Assembly: GCF_013387485.1 (NCBI RefSeq)
Contig: NZ_JABBXB010000002.1
Location: 568,405-632,404 of the forward strand
Direction of reading: 5' to 3'
Length of the DNA: 64,000 nt
Source of the DNA: Stenotrophomonas sp. SAM-B
Lineage (GTDB): Bacteria; Pseudomonadota; Gammaproteobacteria; Xanthomonadales; Xanthomonadaceae
Positions 42,669 to 51,392 of the stretch are shown here, in pieces. How positions within the stretch are numbered: the first letter of the stretch is position 1; every line of letters begins with the position of its first letter. Below the pieces are notes generated by a model. The model saw only the letters and a list, made by a program, of their open reading frames with translations. It had not been told where the DNA came from and did not search any database. The translations under genes were made by a program, and so were the position numbers.

Positions 42669-43424
42669 TCAGCGCGCGCAGTCACCCGAGGCCGTGCGCG
42701 CCTCCCCCACGGTCGCGCCCCCTTTCCCACTGGCCGACAGCCAGCCTGCCAGGGACATAGCATCCGGTATCCCCGCCGCCATCGGCGCGGACGAGATCAC
42801 CAGTTCGCGCGACGTGCCGACCGGCTCCAGCTCGGCCAGGCGCGCCGCCTTGTCACCGTCGGTGCTGACGAAGTCGTCCGGCCCCGAGCGCGGCGTCTTC
42901 GTGGTGTTCGCGGTCTTGACCGCCTTGATCCGCAGTTCGCCGCCGGCACCACCGGTAACGGTCACCGCGTACTGCTCCTTGCCATAGGCCCAGGAGGTCT
43001 CGCGCTGCACAGTGGCTGCCTGCCCATCGGCCGGCAGTTCCAGCGTATCGCCTGCAAGGCCCTGCACCATCGCCATGCCACCCATCACCGCCATGTACAT
43101 GCCGTACGCCCGCATCTGCTTCTCCTCGGCCGTCTTCGCCGCGGGCGCACCCGGCCAGCTCGCCTCGAGATTCAGATGCGCCTTGCCGCTGCACAGTGTC
43201 AACACGACCGGCTGACCCTCGCCTTCGCCAAGGCTGATCAGACTGTCGCCGTTGTGGAACTGCTGTACGCGCCCGATCAATGACGCGCCGCTCGTCGGCA
43301 CCTGGTTCACCTCGACGCGGGACGCGCTTTTCAGGCGCTCATTCAACGACACGGTCGTCGCGGTGGCGGGCAAGGCCGCGCCGATCGCGGCAGCGAGTAC
43401 GAACACAGGGAAAAAAGCGCGCAT
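42669..43424 (-). CDS. Secreted hypothetical protein
   Basis: The 251-residue form starts at 43424 (MRAFFPVFVLAAAIGAALPATATT), a clear signal peptide; an in-frame ATG at 43451 is possible. The mature protein has the segments RVEVNQVPTSGASLIGRVQQFHNGDSL, a Met-rich stretch MRAYGMYMAVMGGMAMVQGL, and predicted beta sheets. The C-terminus carries a single cysteine. I do not recognise the family. It is 85 bases downstream of the TetR gene on the same strand, and its end is just upstream of the Fur site, so it is separate from the iron operon. Confidence 0.65.
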   Translation of the reverse strand: MRAFFPVFVLAAAIGAALPATATTVSLNERLKSASRVEVNQVPTSGASLIGRVQQFHNGDSLISLGEGEGQPVVLTLCSGKAHLNLEASWPGAPAAKTAEEKQMRAYGMYMAVMGGMAMVQGLAGDTLELPADGQAATVQRETSWAYGKEQYAVTVTGGAGGELRIKAVKTANTTKTPRSGPDDFVSTDGDKAARLAELEPVGTSRELVISSAPMAAGIPDAMSLAGWLSASGKGGATVGEARTASGDCAR

Positions 43425-43509
43425 GGCATCCAGTCCAGAAGGGCGGGACATCATACGCGCCCACTCGACGACCGCTTCGCGCGTCATCGCCCTGTCGTGC
43501 AGGCAGCGC

Positions 43510-44118
43510 TCAGCCGCGCGCCACCATCGCCATGATGGTCGCCGCCAGTTCCTGCTCCGCCTGCACCGGCGTGATGTCGCCGGTGGTCGCTGCAGAAGAG
43601 AGACCTTCCGCGGCACCGAGCATGCCCCACAGCCCCGCCTGCGCCAACGCACCTGCGGGTGCGAACGGCGACAACAGCGCGCGACACTGCTCAAGAAACA
43701 CGACGTCGTACTCGCGCTTGATACGCGCCAGTTCCGGTGACCCGGCCAGCGCAGCGATCACGCCCGGAATCTCGCGCCCCTGCTTCATCACGCACGCCAC
43801 GTAGGCCTCGGCGATGACCTGCGCCTTGTCCGCAAGCGTCGGGCCACTGCTGGCGAACCGCGCTTCCATCACCACGCCCTGGCGCGCATCGAAATCGCGG
43901 TACAGCGCGGACAGCAGACCGGCCCGCGTACCGAAATGGTCATACACCACCGGCTTGGTCACCCCGGCCTGCTCGGCAAGGCGCCCCAATGTGAGCGCAT
44001 CGGTGCCTTCCTCGCGGATCAGCCGCCACGCCTCCGCCAGGAGCTGGCGCAGGCGGTCATCGCGGGTCATGCGGCGGCGGGGTGCCACCGGGGCAGGCGC
44101 ATCGGGCGGACTTGACAT
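43510..44118 (-). CDS. TetR-family regulator divergent from an NAD(P)H oxidoreductase
   Basis: The 202-residue protein starts at 44118 (MSSPPDAPAPVAPRRRMTRDD), with an N-terminal helix-turn-helix at about residues 20-68 (LIREEGTDALTLGRLAEQAGVTKPVVYDHFGTRAGL). The VYDHFG motif is common in the TetR subgroup that controls flavoprotein and efflux genes. The C-terminal domain contains LAGSPELARIKREYDVVFLEQCRALL, with a cysteine that may sense a ligand. It is divergent from the flavodoxin-like reductase at 44194-44799, with the operator candidate 44134-44157 between them. Confidence 0.87.
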   Translation of the reverse strand: MSSPPDAPAPVAPRRRMTRDDRLRQLLAEAWRLIREEGTDALTLGRLAEQAGVTKPVVYDHFGTRAGLLSALYRDFDARQGVVMEARFASSGPTLADKAQVIAEAYVACVMKQGREIPGVIAALAGSPELARIKREYDVVFLEQCRALLSPFAPAGALAQAGLWGMLGAAEGLSSAATTGDITPVQAEQELAATIMAMVARG

Positions 44119-44133
44119 GGTTATATACCAATC

Positions 44134-44157
44134 GTAACTTACGTTCCGTAACTTACC
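44134..44157. promoter_or_regulatory. Candidate TetR operator (divergent)
   Basis: Direct repeats GTAACTTACG (44134-44143) and GTAACTTACC (44148-44157) flank the perfect inverted repeat TTACG-TTC-CGTAA at 44139-44151. The site is in the centre of the 75-base gap between the TetR gene and the oxidoreductase gene. Confidence 0.6.
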
Positions 44158-44193
44158 GAAAGTATACAAGCCCTTCCCCGCCCCAGGAATCCC

Positions 44194-44799
44194 ATGCACG
44201 CGCTCATCGTCGTCTCCCACCCTGATCCCGACTCCCTGACCCACGCCGTCGCGACCCAGATCGCAGCAGGCATTAGCGCCAATGACGGCAGTACCGCCGA
44301 GCTCGCCGACCTCGACGCAGAGGGCTTCGACCCCCGTTTCAACCGGGCGGACCTGCAGGGCCACCACCGCAACGCCCCCTTCCCTGCCGATGTCCTGGCC
44401 GAACAGGCCCGGCTGGACCGCGCCGATGCCGTAGTGCTGGTGTTCCCGGTCTACTGGTGGGGCATGCCTGCCCTGCTGAAGGGCTGGATCGATCGGGTCT
44501 TCTCCAATGGCTGGGCCTATGACGACAGCAGCGGCCAGGGCGTGCTCAAGAAGCTCGGCCACCTGCCCGTCCACCTGGTCGGGCTCGGCGGCGCTGACGA
44601 CCGCACCTGGCAGAAGCGCGGCTATACCGGTGCGATGAAGATCCAGATCGAGACCGGCATCTTTGACTACTGCGGCGCGCCGGTGCGGTCGTCCACGCTG
44701 TTGCTGGAGACGGACACGGGCGACGCACGCGCGCACCTGCAGACCGCGCGCTCTCTCGGCCAACGCATTGCCGGCAACGCCGACGTGCCCGGGCACTGA
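44194..44799 (+). CDS. NAD(P)H oxidoreductase (flavodoxin-like fold, KefF/NQO-type)
   Basis: The 201-residue protein has the flavodoxin-like quinone-reductase pattern MHALIVVSHPDPDSLTHAV, with the phosphate-binding SHPDPDS motif. It also has LVFPVYWWGMPALLKGWIDRVFSNGWAY, the NQO1/KefF signature that holds the isoalloxazine, and LGGADDRTWQKRGY. The enzyme should reduce quinones or azo dyes with NAD(P)H in the cytosol by two electrons. The gene is divergent from the TetR gene and probably its target, fitting a quinone-stress response. No electrogenic KefC partner is nearby. Confidence 0.88.
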   Translation: MHALIVVSHPDPDSLTHAVATQIAAGISANDGSTAELADLDAEGFDPRFNRADLQGHHRNAPFPADVLAEQARLDRADAVVLVFPVYWWGMPALLKGWIDRVFSNGWAYDDSSGQGVLKKLGHLPVHLVGLGGADDRTWQKRGYTGAMKIQIETGIFDYCGAPVRSSTLLLETDTGDARAHLQTARSLGQRIAGNADVPGH

Positions 44800-44821
44800 A
44801 GCCCGGGCCCACCGGCAGGCA

Positions 44822-46273
44822 TCAGGGCGTCGGTTTGGCGCCTTCTGCCTTCCACGCCGAGATCTTCGCCCTGGTCTGCTCCAGCAACGCATCGAGTGCC
44901 TTGCGGTCATAACCCTGGCCCCGCAGCACCACGTACTGGATGCCGCGCGTGGCCTCGATGTCCTCCAGCGGATTGCGCTCCAGCAACACGAGGTCGGCCG
45001 CTTTGCCGGGCGCGACCGCGCCGTAGCGATCCAGCGTACCGAACCAGGCCGGGCCAGCGCGCGTGGCCGCTGACAGGGCCTGCGCCGGGGTCAGCCCTTC
45101 CTTGACGAACAGCGACAGCTCGTCATGCAGGCCGATACCCGGATAGTTGAACGAATTGAGGAAGCCGGCATCGGTACCGGCCATGATCGTGACGCCGGCC
45201 TGCTGCAGCATCGGCAGCACGGCAGCGACCTGGTGGTATTCCTGGTGGCGGGCCTGGATCTGCGCGGGCGTCGCCTTGGCCGCGCGCTCGACGCGCCAGG
45301 CATAGGTCGCCTGCAGTTTCGGTCCGATGTAGGCCAGGTACGGATCGTCGCGATGATCGTCCTGGTCGAGGAAGTCCAGGATGCGGCCGCCATTGAGGGT
45401 CGGGGTCACGAACACCCCCTTGGCCGCGAAGCCACGGTAGGCGGCCATGGCGGTATCGGGATCGAAGCCGGCATCGAGGCGCGCGGTGGCTTGGGCGCGG
45501 TCGATGCGCTTGGCCGCGAAGTCCGCCGCGATACCGGCTTCATCCTTGACCCCGGCCTTGTAGGCATAGTCCAGGTGCTCGATGGAACTGATGCCGGCAT
45601 CGACGGCCTGCTGCACGGTCAGCGCCATCGGAATATGCCCGGACGCCCGCAGCCCGTTGGCACGCGCTCCGCGTACCGCGGCCAGGAACAGCTCCGGCGT
45701 CAGCGTGCTGTCGGTGATCTTGACGAAGTCGACCTTGTCTCGCTTCAACCGCAGGAAGGCCGCATCCAGATCGGCCTGGCTGCCGACCTCGATCGTCCCC
45801 TTCCAGACCGGCTTGATGCCTTCGATCTTGGCGCCCGAGGTGAACAGTTGCGGGCCGGCCAACTGGCCGCTGGCGATCTCGCCACGCCACTGCAGCACCT
45901 GCTCGGGCAGATCGCCCGAGGCGTCACGGATGGTGGTGATGCCATGGGCGATGTACAGCGGCAGCAGCGCCTTGTTCTCTTCGATGAGCTCCGGCCCACC
46001 GCCGAAGTGCACATGCATGTCCCACAGCCCGGGGATCAGGTAGCGCCCCTTGCCGTCCACCTGCTGCCTGGCCTGCCATGCCTTGCGCATGGCCCGGTCG
46101 CTGCCCACCGCGACGATGTCCTGGCCCCGCACGACGACAGTCTGGTCGGCCCGCGTGGTGGCGTGCTCCACGTCGACGACGGTGGCATGGCGGATCATCA
46201 GATCGGCCTGCTCGGCCGCGAACGCGGCGGGGGCCAGTGCAAGCAGCACCGGAATGGCAAGACGCAGGGACAT
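44822..46273 (-). CDS. Secreted amidohydrolase (imidazolonepropionase-like)
   Basis: The 483-residue protein (start at 46273, MSLRLAIPVLLALAPAAFAA) has a signal peptide. Its metal site uses His87 and His89 (LWDMHVHF), a lysine in VDFVKITDSTL that may be carbamylated, His in RASGHIPM and IEHLDYA, and Asp in MAGTDAGF. It belongs to the amidohydrolase superfamily group near imidazolonepropionase and the Xaa-Pro or carboxypeptidase-like secreted enzymes. The substrate is unknown. It faces the oxidoreductase gene tail to tail, with 22 bases between. Confidence 0.85.
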   Translation of the reverse strand: MSLRLAIPVLLALAPAAFAAEQADLMIRHATVVDVEHATTRADQTVVVRGQDIVAVGSDRAMRKAWQARQQVDGKGRYLIPGLWDMHVHFGGGPELIEENKALLPLYIAHGITTIRDASGDLPEQVLQWRGEIASGQLAGPQLFTSGAKIEGIKPVWKGTIEVGSQADLDAAFLRLKRDKVDFVKITDSTLTPELFLAAVRGARANGLRASGHIPMALTVQQAVDAGISSIEHLDYAYKAGVKDEAGIAADFAAKRIDRAQATARLDAGFDPDTAMAAYRGFAAKGVFVTPTLNGGRILDFLDQDDHRDDPYLAYIGPKLQATYAWRVERAAKATPAQIQARHQEYHQVAAVLPMLQQAGVTIMAGTDAGFLNSFNYPGIGLHDELSLFVKEGLTPAQALSAATRAGPAWFGTLDRYGAVAPGKAADLVLLERNPLEDIEATRGIQYVVLRGQGYDRKALDALLEQTRAKISAWKAEGAKPTP

Positions 46274-46385
46274 GGGCAGTGCACCGGAAAATGAAGAACC
46301 GGGCCACCTTACGGTCGGGCCCGGTGCATTCACCAGTTAAATTTTGGAATGCGCGTCATGCACATTCCCGATCCAAGGCGATGCG

Positions 46386-46991
46386 TCAGACCTCGCCCTG
46401 CATCGCGGGCCGTGCCTGCACCTGCTGCAACCAGGCCGCCACGGCCGGATGCGCGTCCACCGCCGCACCCAGGTAGGTGCCGTAACCCACTACCTGGCCC
46501 ACGACCAGATCCACCAGCGAGTAAGCGTCACCAAGCATCCAGGACTGCTGCGACAGGCGCGCCTCCAGCAGGTCCAACAATGCGTTGGCGGCGCGGATGC
46601 CGGCCGCCGCATGGTCGGCACTGCGCAGCCCGTCGTCCATGGTGGCCAACCACACCCGCCCGATCACGGCACCATAGGTGACATACGCCCAGGTGCACCA
46701 GGACATCGCCTCCAGCCGCGCCGGTGTTCCGTCCTGCGGCCACAGGCCCTTGGCCACGCCGTAGTGCTCGCCCAACCACAGGTGGATCGCCAGGCCTTCG
46801 AACAGCGGCGTGCCATCCACCACCAGGCACGGCACCTTGCCGTTGGGGTTGATCGCCAGGTACTCGGGGGTGCGCTGCTCGCCGGCGCGGATGTCGATCT
46901 TGACGCGCTCGTGGGGGACCGCCAGTTCGGCCAGGGCGCAGGCGATCGGGGTGGCGCTGGACATCGGGTGCCAATAGAAGACGAGGGACAT
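46386..46991 (-). CDS. Glutathione S-transferase family protein
   Basis: The 201-residue protein starts at 46991 after AAGGAG. It has the thioredoxin-like N-terminal domain with SSATPIACALAELAVPHERVKID, NPNGKVPCLVVDG and FEGLAIHLWLGEHY. The helical C-terminal domain follows, with SWMLGDAYSLVDLVVG matching the GST N-capping box (SLVDL). It probably conjugates glutathione or reduces electrophiles in the cytosol. It is divergent from the WYL regulator at 47106, a likely controller. Confidence 0.9.
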   Translation of the reverse strand: MSLVFYWHPMSSATPIACALAELAVPHERVKIDIRAGEQRTPEYLAINPNGKVPCLVVDGTPLFEGLAIHLWLGEHYGVAKGLWPQDGTPARLEAMSWCTWAYVTYGAVIGRVWLATMDDGLRSADHAAAGIRAANALLDLLEARLSQQSWMLGDAYSLVDLVVGQVVGYGTYLGAAVDAHPAVAAWLQQVQARPAMQGEV

Positions 46992-47105
46992 CGGAAACTC
47001 CTTGAGGGTGGTGAGGGGTGCGACCGGAGCGGTCCTGCACCGTCGCCTCAAGGCTAGCCACCCTTGCGGACAGAACCCGCCCGCAATGGCTGCTACGCTT
47101 TGCCC

Positions 47106-48092
47106 ATGCTGACCGCCTCCGCCCGCCTGCTGAGTCTGCTGTCCCTGCTGCAGTCGCGCCCCCACTGGAGCGGCGCCACGCTGGCCGAGCGCATGCAGAT
47201 CCACCCGCGCACCCTGCGCCGCGACATCGACCGGCTGCGCCAGCTCGGCTATCCGATCCACGCCAGCACCGGCGTGGCCGGCGGCTACGCGTTCCGCGCG
47301 GGGCGTGCCCTGCCGCCCCTGCTGCTCGATGACGAGGAAGCCCTGGCGGCGGCGATCGCCCTGCGCACGGCGGTGACCGGCACCATCAGCGGTATCGAGC
47401 AGACCGCGATCACCGCGCTGGTCAAGATCGAACAGGCCATGCCGCCACGCCTGCGACCACGGCTGGAGGCACTGCGTTCGGCGATCCTGCCGACGGACCA
47501 GATCGGCCCGCTGGTGGATGCCGGCCGGCTGACCACACTGGCCGCTGCCTGCCGCGACCAGGTGCAGCTCGCCTTCGACTACACCGATCGCGAAGGCCAG
47601 CCCAGTTCCCGCCAGGTCGAGCCGCAGGGCGTGGTGCACACCGATCGACGCTGGTATCTGGTGGCCTGGGATTGCCTGCGGGCGGACTGGCGCACCTTCC
47701 GCATCGACCGCATCGCCAGCGCACCGGTAGTGGGCGCGCACTTCGCGCCCCGGGCGGGCCCTGGCGATGGCGATCTGCGTCGGTGGGTCGCCCGCTCGCT
47801 GTCGCTCGGGCAGTACCCCGATGAGGCGCGGATCATCCTGCATGCACCGCTGGCCGCGCTGCGCCAGCGCATTCCCGCGTCGGCCGGCGTGCTGGAAGTG
47901 GTCGATGGCCAGCGCTGCCTGCTGCGTTGCGGCGCCAATCCGATGGGCTCGGTGATCTATTGGCTGCTGGCCATGGACCTGGAGTTCGAGGTAGTGGGCC
48001 CGCCGGCACTGATCGAGCGGCTTCGCGAGACCGGCGAACGGGTGGCCCGCAGCCTGACCGCGAGACCGGCGAACGGGTGGCCCGCAGCCTGA
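47106..48092 (+). CDS. WYL-domain transcriptional regulator (YafY type)
   Basis: The 328-residue protein starts at 47106 (MLTASARLLSLLSLLQSRPH). The N-terminal winged helix (LAERMQIHPRTLRRDIDRLRQLGYPI) is followed by the WYL domain (VHTDRRWYLVAWDCLRADWRTFRIDRI) and a C-terminal WCX part. The last ten or so codons lie in a 35-base tandem duplication (48024-48093) that shifts the frame, so the chain ends LTARPANGWPAA. Without the second copy it would end LTQHAAEAAPMPGSA, 28 codons later in the original register. WYL domains sense nucleotides or RNA-like ligands. It is divergent from the GST. Confidence 0.88.
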   Translation: MLTASARLLSLLSLLQSRPHWSGATLAERMQIHPRTLRRDIDRLRQLGYPIHASTGVAGGYAFRAGRALPPLLLDDEEALAAAIALRTAVTGTISGIEQTAITALVKIEQAMPPRLRPRLEALRSAILPTDQIGPLVDAGRLTTLAAACRDQVQLAFDYTDREGQPSSRQVEPQGVVHTDRRWYLVAWDCLRADWRTFRIDRIASAPVVGAHFAPRAGPGDGDLRRWVARSLSLGQYPDEARIILHAPLAALRQRIPASAGVLEVVDGQRCLLRCGANPMGSVIYWLLAMDLEFEVVGPPALIERLRETGERVARSLTARPANGWPAA

Positions 48093-48093
48093 C
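48024..48093 (+). repeat. Perfect 35-base tandem duplication in the WYL gene
   Basis: Copy one is 48024-48058 and copy two 48059-48093. Both begin CGCGAGACCGGCGAACGG and end CGCAGCCTGAC, with no mismatch. Since 35 is not a multiple of three, the second copy is read in another frame and supplies a new stop at 48090-48092. Confidence 0.95.
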
Positions 48094-48186
48094 ACAGCAT
48101 GCTGCCGAGGCCGCGCCGATGCCCGGGAGCGCTTAGCCGCCCGGCGTCCCATGGCGGACCTCGCCATCGCGCTTCACAATGGGAGC

Positions 48187-49080
48187 ATGACTGCGAGTGA
48201 AAAACCGAATCGCACCCTGTTCGACCTGGACCTGTTGCGCGCGATGGTGATGGTGGCCGACTGCGCCAGCTTCACCACCGCCGCGGCGCGCCTGCACTCC
48301 ACCCAATCCACCATCAGCCAGAAAATCCGCCGGCTGGAAGAGATGGCCGGCCATCCGCTGCTGGTCCGCGGCAACCGCGACGTGCACCCGACCGACGCGG
48401 GGCAGCTGGTGCTCGGCCATGCCCGCCAGCTGCTCGCGCTGAACGACCAGCTGCTGGAAGCGCTGGCCGGCACCACCGTCGCGGTGACGGTACGGCTGGG
48501 CGTTCCGGAAGACTTCGTCAGCGAGGCCACCAGCCAACTGCTGGGCGCCTTCAACCGTGACCACCCGCAGGTGAAGCTGGAAGTCACCAGCGGACTGAGC
48601 CGTGACCTGGCCAATGCCTACGATCATGGCGAGCTGGATCTGGTGCTGGTCAAGCAGCGGCGCAGCAGCCGTGCCGCAGTGAGGTGCTGGCCGGAAACCA
48701 TGGCCTGGATCGACAGTGCGCGCCACCCGAGCATCGACCTGGATCCGGTGCCGCTGGTGACCTTCCCTCCCCGCGGGCTTTACCGCGATGACATCATCGA
48801 TGCCGTCGAGGGCATGGGCCGCCGCTGGCGGATCAGCTTCACCAGTTCAAGCCTGAGTGGCATCCAGGGCGCGGTAGCCGATGGCATGGGCATCAGCCTC
48901 CTGCCCGCGCGGGCGCTGAGCCGTGAGCACACCGTGCTGGGTGTCGAGCAGGGACTGCAGCCGATCGACAGCTTCGAGATCGCCCTGCTTCACCGCGCCA
49001 CGGCCGACCCGCTGGTGAAAACGCTGGCGTCGCGGCTGTCCGGCCTGATCGACCAGGAACGTGCGGGCGCGATTACTTGA
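48187..49080 (+). CDS. LysR-family transcriptional regulator
   Basis: The 297-residue protein starts at 48187 (MTASEKPNRTLFDLDLLRAM). It has the LysR winged helix (ASFTTAAARLHSTQSTISQKIRRLEEMAGHPLLVRGNR) and the periplasmic-binding-like effector domain (VTVRLGVPEDFVSEATSQLL, LVLVKQRRSS, DGMGISLLPARAL). The target is not evident: it is alone on its strand and nothing divergent lies next to it. Its 3' end overlaps the convergent small protein gene by eight bases. The effector is unknown. Confidence 0.92.
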   Translation: MTASEKPNRTLFDLDLLRAMVMVADCASFTTAAARLHSTQSTISQKIRRLEEMAGHPLLVRGNRDVHPTDAGQLVLGHARQLLALNDQLLEALAGTTVAVTVRLGVPEDFVSEATSQLLGAFNRDHPQVKLEVTSGLSRDLANAYDHGELDLVLVKQRRSSRAAVRCWPETMAWIDSARHPSIDLDPVPLVTFPPRGLYRDDIIDAVEGMGRRWRISFTSSSLSGIQGAVADGMGISLLPARALSREHTVLGVEQGLQPIDSFEIALLHRATADPLVKTLASRLSGLIDQERAGAIT

Positions 49081-49345
49081 GCTGCAGCGGGTAGCGCTGC
49101 CACAGCACGTGCACCAGGAATCCGGTCAGCTCCGGGTCCTTGCTGGTGATCGACGCGCGGATCTTGTCCAGCAGCACCATGTCGCTGCAGTTGCGCACAT
49201 CCGCATGGCCGGCCTGGCCGGCGCGGCGCGCACGGTAGCGGGCAGCACGCTGTGCATCGGTCATCGCGTAGCCGAACGTGGGCGGACGGCCGCGCTTGCG
49301 CGGCAGCGTCAGTTCCAGTGTTCCGGGGTCTTGTTCATCGCGCAT
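49073..49345 (-). CDS. Small basic hypothetical protein with AT-hook-like motif
   Basis: The 90-residue protein has an N-terminal basic GRP motif (LPRKRGRPPTFGYAMTDAQR) that resembles an AT-hook or the KRGRP entry of small DNA-associated proteins, then helix-forming AARYRARRAGQ, and a C-terminal part of hydrophobic helices (SDMVLLDKIRASI, LTGFLVHVLWQRYPLQL). No named family was recognised. A basic, soluble DNA-binding role is plausible, from the motif only. It is convergent with the LysR gene and overlaps it by eight bases. Confidence 0.6.
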   Translation of the reverse strand: MRDEQDPGTLELTLPRKRGRPPTFGYAMTDAQRAARYRARRAGQAGHADVRNCSDMVLLDKIRASITSKDPELTGFLVHVLWQRYPLQLK

Positions 49346-49441
49346 GACGGACGAGGATGCAAACGGGGGCGCGCACGATATCGTGAGACATCACTTTAAT
49401 CCAGCGTTTTCAGCGGATTTCTGCGTTTGCGCAGCGTGGAC

Positions 49442-49843
49442 TCAGCGCAGCGCCTCCGCCGCGCGTGCTCCCGCCCACACCAGCAGCATGCCACCCACCA
49501 GGCTGACGCCGAGGTACAGCGGCACCATCAGGCTCCGATCCGTGCGGGTGAACACCAGCGATTCGAGCATCATCGACGAGAACGTGGTGAGGCCACCGAC
49601 GATGCCGACGATCAGGAACGCGCGCCAGTACACCGCCGCGTTGCCGCGACTCTGCAGCCAGATCATCACGTATCCGGCGACGAAGGCGCCGATCAGGTTC
49701 ACCGTCAGCGTGCCCCACGGGAAGCCCTGGCCGAACTGGCGCAGCATCGCATCGCCGATCATGAAACGCAGCGCCGCGCCCAACGCGCCGCCGGCCATCA
49801 CCAGGCCGAGCTGCTGCCACCAGACGCCGATGCCGTCCATCAC
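49442..49843 (-). CDS. crcB: Fluoride channel CrcB (Fluc)
   Basis: The 133-residue protein has the four transmembrane helices of the Fluc channel family. Motifs include [10 protein letters not shown] (helix 1), [17 protein letters not shown] (helix 2 with the conserved Asn), [16 protein letters not shown] (the phenylalanine-containing TTFS of the pore) and [13 protein letters not shown]. It exports fluoride as an antiparallel dimer. Its ATG overlaps the rarA stop by four bases, so it is co-translated with it. A fluoride riboswitch is not visible because the gene is internal to the operon. Confidence 0.92.
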   Translation of the reverse strand: MMDGIGVWWQQLGLVMAGGALGAALRFMIGDAMLRQFGQGFPWGTLTVNLIGAFVAGYVMIWLQSRGNAAVYWRAFLIVGIVGGLTTFSSMMLESLVFTRTDRSLMVPLYLGVSLVGGMLLVWAGARAAEALR

Positions 49844-51201
49844 TCCGCGCCCTTGTCCGCGCGCGCCTGTGCGCGCGCCGCACGCAGGCGGTCCAGCTTT
49901 TCTTTCAGCTTGATCTCCAACCCGCGCGGCACCGGCTCGTAATACACCCGCTCGCCCATCGCATCGGGGAAGCCGGTCTGGTCCAGCGCGATCCCGCCGT
50001 CGGCGTCGTGATCATATTGATAGGTCTTGCCGTACCCCAGCTCCTTCATCAGCTTGGTCGGCGCGTTGCGCAGGTGCAGCGGCACCTCCTGGGTACCGGT
50101 GTCGCGCACTTCCTGCTTGGCCTTGTTGAACGCGGCATAGCCGGCGTTCGATTTTGCGGTACTGGCCAGGTACAGCACCAGCTGCGCGAACGCGAGCTCG
50201 CCTTCGGGGCTGCCCAGCCGCTCGTAGATGTCCCAGGCCTCCAGCGCCATCGACTGCGCGCGCGGATCGGCCAGGCCGATATCCTCGATCGCCATCCGGG
50301 TCAGGCGCCGCGCCAGATAGGACGGGTCGCAGCCGCCATCGAGCATGCGGGTGAGCCAGTACAGCGCGGCATCCGGATTGGAGCTGCGCACCGACTTGTG
50401 CAGGGCCGAGATCTGGTCGTAGAACTGCTCGCCGCCCTTGTCGAAACGACGGCTGCGGTCAGCCAGCACCTGCACCAGCATCTCCGGGCTGATCCGCCCG
50501 CCGTCGCCTGTCGCCAGTTCGGCGGCGATCTCCAGCAGGGTCAGTCCACGGCGCACATCGCCATCGGCGGCGGTGGCGATCTCGAGCAATGCCTCCGGCG
50601 CGACCTGCAGATGCTCGCCGCCCAGACCGCGCTCGGTGTCCTGCAGCGCACGCTCCAGCGCCTCGACGATGTCCGCCGGCGACACCGACTCGAGCACATG
50701 CACACGGCAGCGCGACAGCAGCGCCGAGTTCAGTTCGAAGGATGGATTCTCAGTGGTGGCGCCGACGAACACGATCGTGCCGCGCTCGATGTGCGGCAGG
50801 AACGCATCCTGCTGGGCCTTGTTGAAGCGGTGCACCTCGTCGACGAACAGCACCGTGCGTCGCCCCTCGGCGAAACGCTGGGCGGCTTCAGCCAACACCT
50901 GGCGCACCTCGGGCAGGCCCGACAGCACCGCCGAGATCGCGCGGAACTCGGCATCGGCGTAATGCGCGAGCAGCAGCGACAGCGTGGTCTTGCCGCAACC
51001 CGGCGGGCCCCACAGGATCATCGAGTGCACATGGCCGGACTCGACCGCGCGGCGCAGCGCGCTACCCGGTGCGAGCAGGCGCTTCTGGCCCACCATCTCA
51101 TCCAGCGTCTGCGGGCGCATCCGCTCGGCGAGCGGACGCATGTTGTCCCGATCCACGGTCAGCAGATCAGGCCCATTGAAAGTCGTTCGGTTTCTGGCCA
51201 C
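49840..51201 (-). CDS. rarA: Replication-associated recombination protein A (RarA/MgsA)
   Basis: The 453-residue AAA+ ATPase begins [20 protein letters not shown]. It has Walker [10 protein letters not shown], Walker [19 protein letters not shown], sensor [19 protein letters not shown], and the C-terminal tetramerisation part with [21 protein letters not shown] and KAKQEV-type [11 protein letters not shown]. It acts at stalled replication forks with RecA and SSB. It lies upstream of crcB and downstream of lolA in the usual Xanthomonadaceae order. Confidence 0.95.
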   Translation of the reverse strand: MARNRTTFNGPDLLTVDRDNMRPLAERMRPQTLDEMVGQKRLLAPGSALRRAVESGHVHSMILWGPPGCGKTTLSLLLAHYADAEFRAISAVLSGLPEVRQVLAEAAQRFAEGRRTVLFVDEVHRFNKAQQDAFLPHIERGTIVFVGATTENPSFELNSALLSRCRVHVLESVSPADIVEALERALQDTERGLGGEHLQVAPEALLEIATAADGDVRRGLTLLEIAAELATGDGGRISPEMLVQVLADRSRRFDKGGEQFYDQISALHKSVRSSNPDAALYWLTRMLDGGCDPSYLARRLTRMAIEDIGLADPRAQSMALEAWDIYERLGSPEGELAFAQLVLYLASTAKSNAGYAAFNKAKQEVRDTGTQEVPLHLRNAPTKLMKELGYGKTYQYDHDADGGIALDQTGFPDAMGERVYYEPVPRGLEIKLKEKLDRLRAARAQARADKGAE

Positions 51202-51271
51202 GTCTTTATTCTATCGCGGGTGCGCGAGCAGGGAATGCGGGGCCGCGAGCGGCGACCGCCTGATCGCCACG

Positions 51272-51353
51272 GTAGAGCCAGGCCATGCCTGGCTGCTTTC
51301 CGGGCGGCGGGCGCGATAGCGGGAAGGCCCAGCCAGGCATGGCCTGGCTCCAC
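51272..51353. repeat. Inverted pair of GTAG-headed (SMAG/REP-type) palindromes
   Basis: The first element, 51272-51294, begins GTAG and folds as AGCCAGGC/GCCTGGCT. The second, 51331-51353, is its near-perfect reverse complement with head GTGG on the other strand. The pair could form one long hairpin over a 36-base spacer. GTAG-headed palindromes between genes are a known feature of Stenotrophomonas. It may also act as terminator or mRNA stabiliser after lolA. Confidence 0.75.
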
Positions 51354-51392
51354 CCCGTGCAGCGACCAGGGCGCGCCGATGATCCGCCCCGC

